Below, piece after piece: positions 17,426 through 21,718 of a stretch of 21,718 bases of DNA (within the stretch, counting starts at the first letter, position 1; every line of letters starts with the position of its first letter). The stretch comes from Pseudomonadota bacterium (GTDB lineage Bacteria; Pseudomonadota; Gammaproteobacteria; Burkholderiales; Ferrovaceae): positions 1 through 21,718 of the forward strand of contig JAJZPY010000023.1 of NCBI GenBank assembly GCA_021811005.1, written 5' to 3'. The notes beneath the pieces were generated by a model. That model did not search any database. It had not been told where the DNA came from and saw only the letters and a list, made by a program, of their open reading frames with translations. The position numbers and the translations under genes were made by a program.

Positions 17426-18529
17426 CTAGGCGGCCTCGCGCAGGGCGCGCTCGAGGGCGGCCAGGCAGGCGGCGTTTTCTTCGGGCAGCCCCACCGAAAT
17501 GCGCAGGTGGCGCGGCATGCGGTAACCGGCCACCGGGCGCACGATGATGCCCTGGTGCAGCAGCGACTGGTACACGCGGGCGCTCTCGCCCACTTCCACC
17601 GACAGGAAGTTGCCATGGGACGGAATGAACGGCAGGCCCAGGCGCCGGAAGCCTTCAGCCAGTTGCGCGAGACCCGCGCTGTTGAGGGTCCGGGTGCGTT
17701 CGAGAAACTCCAGGTCATCCAGGGCGGCGCGCGCGGCCACCAGCGCCAGCGAACTCACATTGAAGGGCTGGCGCACGCGGTTCATGAGGTCGATCACGGC
17801 CGGGCGGGCCAGTCCGAAACCCACGCGCAGGCCTGCCAGCCCGTAGGCTTTGGAAAAGGTGCGGGAAATGAGCAGGTTGGGCAGATGATGAAGCCAGGAC
17901 ACGGCATCGTAGCGCTGGGTCGGCTCCAGGTATTCGGTGTAGGCCTCGTCCAGCACGATCAGCACCTGGGACGGCACGCGTTCCAGGGCCGCGCGCAGCA
18001 CCGGACCGGCAATCAGGCTGCCGGTGGGATTGTTGGGGTTGGCCACGAACAGGATGCGGGTGTCGGGGCGAACGGCCGCGACCATCGCATCCAGGTCGTG
18101 GGCAAAATCGCGCGCCGGCACTTCGATGCCGGTGGCGCCCACGGCCTGCGTCACCAGCGGATAAACCGCGAAGGCGTGTGCGGAATAGATGGCGGAGGTG
18201 CCCGGCCCCAGGAAGGTGCGGGCGGCCAGTTCCAGCACGTCGTTGGAACCGTTGCCCAGCACCACGTGTTCGCGCGTGAGGGCAAAACGCTGGGCCAGGG
18301 CCGTCTTGAGTTCGAAACCGTTGCCATCCGGGTACAGGGCCAGCTCCGGCAGCGCCGCACGGATGGCTTCCAGCGCCTTGGGGCTGGGCCCGAGCGGGTT
18401 TTCGTTGGAAGCGAGCTTGATGATGCGTGTGAGTCCGAGCTCCCGTTCCAGTTCGGAAATGGGCTTGCCCGGCTGGTACGGCGCAATGCCCCGGATATGA
18501 GCGGGGACCTGTTCGCACAAATCGGTCAT
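17426..18529 (-). CDS. hisC: Histidinol-phosphate aminotransferase family protein
   Basis: A fold-type I PLP aminotransferase that makes histidinol phosphate from imidazole-acetol phosphate. It has 367 residues. Key elements are LASNENPLGPSP (39-50), ANPNNPTG (163-170), the DEAYTEY segment with the PLP-ring aspartate (194-200), and the Schiff-base Lys227 in SRTFSKAYGLAGLRVGF. A longer frame exists upstream, but the ATG at 18529 overlaps the pheA stop (ATGA) and homology starts at MTDLCEQV. Its position between pheA and tyrA suggests it also, or mainly, transaminates prephenate or aromatic keto acids, as proposed for HisC2-type enzymes. That is inference from context; whether another hisC lies in a his operon cannot be seen. 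Confidence 0.93.
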   Translation of the reverse strand: MTDLCEQVPAHIRGIAPYQPGKPISELERELGLTRIIKLASNENPLGPSPKALEAIRAALPELALYPDGNGFELKTALAQRFALTREHVVLGNGSNDVLELAARTFLGPGTSAIYSAHAFAVYPLVTQAVGATGIEVPARDFAHDLDAMVAAVRPDTRILFVANPNNPTGSLIAGPVLRAALERVPSQVLIVLDEAYTEYLEPTQRYDAVSWLHHLPNLLISRTFSKAYGLAGLRVGFGLARPAVIDLMNRVRQPFNVSSLALVAARAALDDLEFLERTRTLNSAGLAQLAEGFRRLGLPFIPSHGNFLSVEVGESARVYQSLLHQGIIVRPVAGYRMPRHLRISVGLPEENAACLAALERALREAA

Positions 18530-19614
18530 AGGGCGGCTGCCGGGTAGCACCCCAGCACCTTGCAGAAGGAGGCTTTTTCCTCGATTTCGCCGATGGCCGC
18601 GGCCACGGCGGCTTCGCTGCAGTGGCCTTCCACGTCCACGAAAAACACGTATTCCCACAGCGCCGTGCGCGACGGGCGCGACTCCAGGCGCGTCATGCTC
18701 ACGCCATGCCGCGCCAGCGGGGTCAGTAGTTCATGGATGGCACCGGGACGGTTGCGCGTGGCCAGGACGAGCGACGTCTTGTCGCGCCCCGAGGGGCCGG
18801 GAATTTCCGGGCCCAGCACCAGGAAACGGGTGGTGTTGGACGCTTCGTCTTCGATGTGGGCGGCAAGCACGTTCAGGCCGTAGCGTTCGCCCGCCAGTTC
18901 GCCCGCGATGGCGGCCGCGTCGTCCGTTTCCGCCGCCAAGCGCGCCGCTTCGGCGTTGCTCGCCACCGCCAGGCGTTCCGCCTGCGGCAGGTTGGCGTTG
19001 AGCCAGTGCTGGCACTGCCCGAGGGACTGGCTGTGGGAATACACGCGGCGCACCTGCTTCAGTTCGGCAATCCCCGGCGGCACCAGCAACTGGTGCCGGA
19101 CGCGCAGCTGGATTTCGCCGCACACCTTGAGCGGCGATTCGATCATGAGGTCGAGCGTGCGGCCCACCGCCCCTTCCGTGGAGTTTTCCACCGGCACCAC
19201 GGCAAAATCCGCCTTGCCGGTTTCCGCTGCGCGGAACACGTCTTCCAGGGTGGCGCAGCCCAGGGTGTTGGCCGCATGGCCGAAGTGGCGCACGGCCGCG
19301 GCTTCCGAATAGGTGCCCGAAGGACCCAGGCAGGCTGCGGTGACGGGGCGCTCGAAAGCCAGGCAGGCGGACATGATTTCCCGGAACAGGAAGGCGACCG
19401 TGTCGCCGGACAGGGGGCCGGGGTTGTTTTCGCGCACGCCGCGCAACACCTGCGCTTCGCGTTCCGGCCGGTACAGGACGCCGGTCTTGAGGCGGCCGAT
19501 GTCTCCGGCCGCGCGCGCGCGTTCGTTGATCAGGCGCAGGACTTCCCGATCGATGCGGTCGATCTCCTGGCGCAGCGATTGCAGCGTCTTTTCCGGTTTC
19601 TGGTCGTCAGCCAT
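18526..19614 (-). CDS. pheA: Bifunctional chorismate mutase / prephenate dehydratase (P-protein)
   Basis: Converts chorismate to prephenate and then to phenylpyruvate, for phenylalanine synthesis. It has 362 residues. The AroQ-type chorismate mutase helices span about 8-88, with RQEIDRIDREVLRLINERA and the later RPEREAQVL. The prephenate dehydratase domain spans about 93-270, with GPSGTYSEAA (97-106), PVENSTEGAV and NTTRFLVLG, the TRF motif. A C-terminal ACT domain (about 280-355) carries ESRPSR (311-316), which is linked to feedback inhibition by phenylalanine in the family. The ATG overlaps the end of serC by eight bases, and the stop overlaps hisC by four. Confidence 0.97.
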   Translation of the reverse strand: MADDQKPEKTLQSLRQEIDRIDREVLRLINERARAAGDIGRLKTGVLYRPEREAQVLRGVRENNPGPLSGDTVAFLFREIMSACLAFERPVTAACLGPSGTYSEAAAVRHFGHAANTLGCATLEDVFRAAETGKADFAVVPVENSTEGAVGRTLDLMIESPLKVCGEIQLRVRHQLLVPPGIAELKQVRRVYSHSQSLGQCQHWLNANLPQAERLAVASNAEAARLAAETDDAAAIAGELAGERYGLNVLAAHIEDEASNTTRFLVLGPEIPGPSGRDKTSLVLATRNRPGAIHELLTPLARHGVSMTRLESRPSRTALWEYVFFVDVEGHCSEAAVAAAIGEIEEKASFCKVLGCYPAAAL

Positions 19615-20686
19615 AGCGGCGCTCGAAATCAGCCATGAAGGTCACCAGCGCTTTCACGCCTTCCACAGGCATTGCATTGTAGATGGATGCACGCATCCCG
19701 CCTACCACCCGGTGCCCGCGCAGCTGGTGCAGTCCGTGCTGGTCGGCTTCCTTGAGAAACACTTCGTCCAGCGCCGGTTCGCGCAGGTGGAACGGCACGT
19801 TCATGCGCGAGCGGTCCTCGCGCTTGACCTGGCTGCGGTAAAACGCGCTGTGGTCCAGGAAATCGTACAGCAATGCCGCCTTGTCCGCGTTGCGCTGTTC
19901 CATGACGGCCAGCCCTCCCTGGCGCTTGATCCACTGAAACACCAGCCCCGCCACCCAGATGGTGAAGGTGGGCGGCGTGTTGAGCATGGAATGGGCATGC
20001 GCCTGGCTGTGGTAGTCCATGAGGAACGGCGTGCCCGGCGCCGACGGCTTCAGGAGGTCGTCTCGGATGATGGCGATGCTGAGTCCGGCCGGGCCGATGT
20101 TTTTCTGCGCGCCCGCATAAATGAGCCCGAAGCGGGACACGTCCATGGGGCGCGACAGGAAGTGCGACGACATGTCCACCACCAGCGGCACCGACCCGGT
20201 GTCGGGAATCCAGAAGAACTCAAGCCCGTCGATGGTTTCGTTGGAACAGTAGTGCACGTAGGCGGCCTTGGGATCGAGCCGCCATTCCGACTGTTCGGGA
20301 ATCGCGCAGAAACGGTCGATGCGGTTGGAAGCCGCGATGTTGACGTTGCAGTAGCGACGCCCTTCCTCGATGGCGCGATAGGACCAGTAGCCGGTTTCGA
20401 TGTAATCGGCGCGCGTGTTGCCCTGCAGCAGGTTGAGGGGAATCATGTCCCAGTGGGCGCTGGCCCCTTCCTGGCAGAACACGATGCGGTAGTGGTCGGG
20501 AACAGACAGCAGTTCGCGCAGATCCACTTCGGCCTGGGACAGGATGCCGCCGAATTCGGGGCTGCGGTGGCTCAGCTCCATCACCGACATGCCGGTGCCG
20601 CGCCAGTCCGGCAGTTCCTGCTGCACCTGGTAAATGACTTCCGAAGGGAGCGTCGCGGGCCCCGCCGAAAAATTGAACGATCGCAT
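19607..20686 (-). CDS. serC: Phosphoserine aminotransferase
   Basis: Transaminates 3-phosphohydroxypyruvate to phosphoserine, and in many bacteria also acts in PLP synthesis. It has 359 residues. The N-terminal FNFSAGPATLP and MELSHRSPEF (36-45, Arg41) are standard. Trp101 stacks on the cofactor. VVDMSSHFLSRP (169-180) carries Asp171. The Schiff-base Lys195 is in YAGAQKNIGPAG. GHRVVGGMRASIYNAMP closes the protein. One segment is odd: the loop that usually reads like QGGAxxQF or HGGGRGQF here reads QEGASAHW (72-79), placing Glu where the first glycine normally is. gyrA ends ten bases upstream, with an AAAGGC ribosome site overlapping its stop codon. Confidence 0.96.
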   Translation of the reverse strand: MRSFNFSAGPATLPSEVIYQVQQELPDWRGTGMSVMELSHRSPEFGGILSQAEVDLRELLSVPDHYRIVFCQEGASAHWDMIPLNLLQGNTRADYIETGYWSYRAIEEGRRYCNVNIAASNRIDRFCAIPEQSEWRLDPKAAYVHYCSNETIDGLEFFWIPDTGSVPLVVDMSSHFLSRPMDVSRFGLIYAGAQKNIGPAGLSIAIIRDDLLKPSAPGTPFLMDYHSQAHAHSMLNTPPTFTIWVAGLVFQWIKRQGGLAVMEQRNADKAALLYDFLDHSAFYRSQVKREDRSRMNVPFHLREPALDEVFLKEADQHGLHQLRGHRVVGGMRASIYNAMPVEGVKALVTFMADFERRYG

Positions 20687-20696
20687 GGAAAAGCCT

Positions 20697-21718
20697 TTAA
20701 GCGTCCTGGGGTTCGGATTCGGATTCGGTTTCGGCGTCGGACTCCGATTCGTCGATGCGGCTTAAGGACACCAGCTTTTCCCCTTCGTCCAGGGCGATCA
20801 GCGTGACCCCCTGGGTGGCGCGGCTCATTTCGCGGATTTCCTGGACCCGGGTGCGGATCAGCACGCCGCCCGTGGTGATGAGCATGAGCTCGTCGTCGGC
20901 GTTGACCAGGGCGGCGCTCACCACGCGGCCGTTGCGCGCGCTGGTCTGGATGGCGATGATGCCCTGCCCGCCCCGCCCATGGCGCGTGTATTCGGTGATG
21001 GAGGTGCGCTTGCCGTAGCCGTTTTCAGTGGCCGTCAGCACCGACTGCGATTCGTTTTCCGCCACCAGCATGGCGATCACGCGCTGGCCTTCGGGCAGGC
21101 GCATGCCGCGCACGCCGCGTGCCGTGCGACCCATGGGACGCACGTCGTCTTCCGCGAAGCGGATGGCCTTGCCTTCGTCGGAGAACAGCATCACGTCATG
21201 CTGGCCGTCGGTGATGGCCACCCCCACCAGGTAGTCGCCCGGATCCAGGTCCACGGCGATGATGCCGGCCGCGCGCGGACGGGAGAAATCCGTGAGCGGG
21301 GTTTTCTTGACCGTGCCCAGGGACGTGGCCATGAACACGTAATGCTGGTCGTCGAATTCCTTGACCGGCAGGATGGCGTTGATTTTCTCGCCTTCTTCCA
21401 GCGGCAGCAGGTTGATGATGGGCTTGCCGCGGCTGGTGCGATTGCCGGCCGGCACGTTGAACACGCGCAGCCAGTACACCCGGCCCAGGCTCGAGAAGCA
21501 CAGGATGTGGTCGTGGGTGTTGGCCACGAACAGCTGCTCGATGAAATCGTCTTCCTTGGTGGCGGCCGCCTGCTTGCCGCGTCCGCCGCGACGCTGGGCG
21601 CGATAGTCGCCCACGGGCTGGGACTTGATGTAGCCCCCATGGGACAGGGTCACCACCATTTCTTCCGGGGTGATCAGGTCTTCGTAGTCCAGGTCTTCCG
21701 CATTGACGACGATTTCGC
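20697..21718 (-). CDS. gyrA: DNA gyrase subunit A, C-terminal part (5' end beyond window)
   Basis: GyrA is the breakage-reunion subunit of gyrase, which introduces negative supercoils. Only the last 339 residues are visible; the catalytic tyrosine and quinolone-resistance region lie outside the window. The segment EDLITPEEMVVTLSHGGYIK leads into the GyrA box QRRGGRG (21576-21596), needed for DNA wrapping. The beta-pinwheel repeats follow, with recurring patterns such as VMLFSDEGKAIRF and GVRGMRL. The protein ends in an acidic tail of Asp, Glu and Ser (ESESDAETESESEPQDA), typical of proteobacterial GyrA. The frame is open to the window edge. The internal ATG at 21659 is not the start. serC follows after ten bases. 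Confidence 0.97.
   Translation of the reverse strand, partial: EIVVNAEDLDYEDLITPEEMVVTLSHGGYIKSQPVGDYRAQRRGGRGKQAAATKEDDFIEQLFVANTHDHILCFSSLGRVYWLRVFNVPAGNRTSRGKPIINLLPLEEGEKINAILPVKEFDDQHYVFMATSLGTVKKTPLTDFSRPRAAGIIAVDLDPGDYLVGVAITDGQHDVMLFSDEGKAIRFAEDDVRPMGRTARGVRGMRLPEGQRVIAMLVAENESQSVLTATENGYGKRTSITEYTRHGRGGQGIIAIQTSARNGRVVSAALVNADDELMLITTGGVLIRTRVQEIREMSRATQGVTLIALDEGEKLVSLSRIDESESDAETESESEPQDA

Overview
The window is GC-rich chromosomal DNA from a Gram-negative proteobacterium, most likely a betaproteobacterium. This rests on LPS-core heptose genes, LapA/LapB, and the gene order gyrA-serC-pheA-hisC-tyrA-aroA-cmk-rpsA-ihfB-lapA-lapB-pyrF followed by ugd-rfaE1-hldD-cysM, a core-genome arrangement I know best from betaproteobacteria. 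The AroA sequence instead resembles the class II, Pseudomonas-like type, so the class is inferred and not certain. Position 1 appears to be an assembly contig end: bases 1-9 match the 3' end of standard Illumina adapters.

Left part (1-4240, plus strand): the 3' end of prpD (2-methylcitrate dehydratase), then acnA (aconitase A) and mdh (malate dehydrogenase), closely spaced and ending at a very strong hairpin terminator. Together they serve propionate oxidation (methylcitrate cycle) and the TCA cycle.

Right part (4250-21718, all minus strand): nineteen genes head to tail, transcribed from right to left. In transcription order these are: gyrA (3' part only); the serine and aromatic/histidine amino-acid genes serC, pheA, hisC, tyrA, aroA; cmk, rpsA and ihfB (nucleotide supply, translation, nucleoid); lapA-lapB (control of LPS synthesis); pyrF (UMP synthesis); ugd-rfaE1-hldD (UDP-glucuronate and ADP-heptose for envelope polysaccharides); comEA (periplasmic DNA-binding protein); cysM (cysteine synthase B); a PolB-like 3'-5' exonuclease; and a small Gln/Pro-rich protein of unknown function. 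Many junctions overlap by 1-8 bases or are separated by fewer than 10, suggesting translational coupling. The largest gap is the 129-base rpsA leader. The minus-strand run converges on the same terminator used by mdh.

No stretch of 300 bases lacks a gene. I see no tRNA, rRNA, CRISPR array, insertion sequence, phage gene or defence system. This is an ordinary housekeeping region. The items most worth a second look are the small Gln/Pro-rich protein with a possible YjfB-like C-terminus, the rpsA leader with a possible 11-residue upstream ORF, a hairpin between ihfB and lapA, an unusual cofactor-loop sequence in SerC, the class II AroA, and the adapter remnant.
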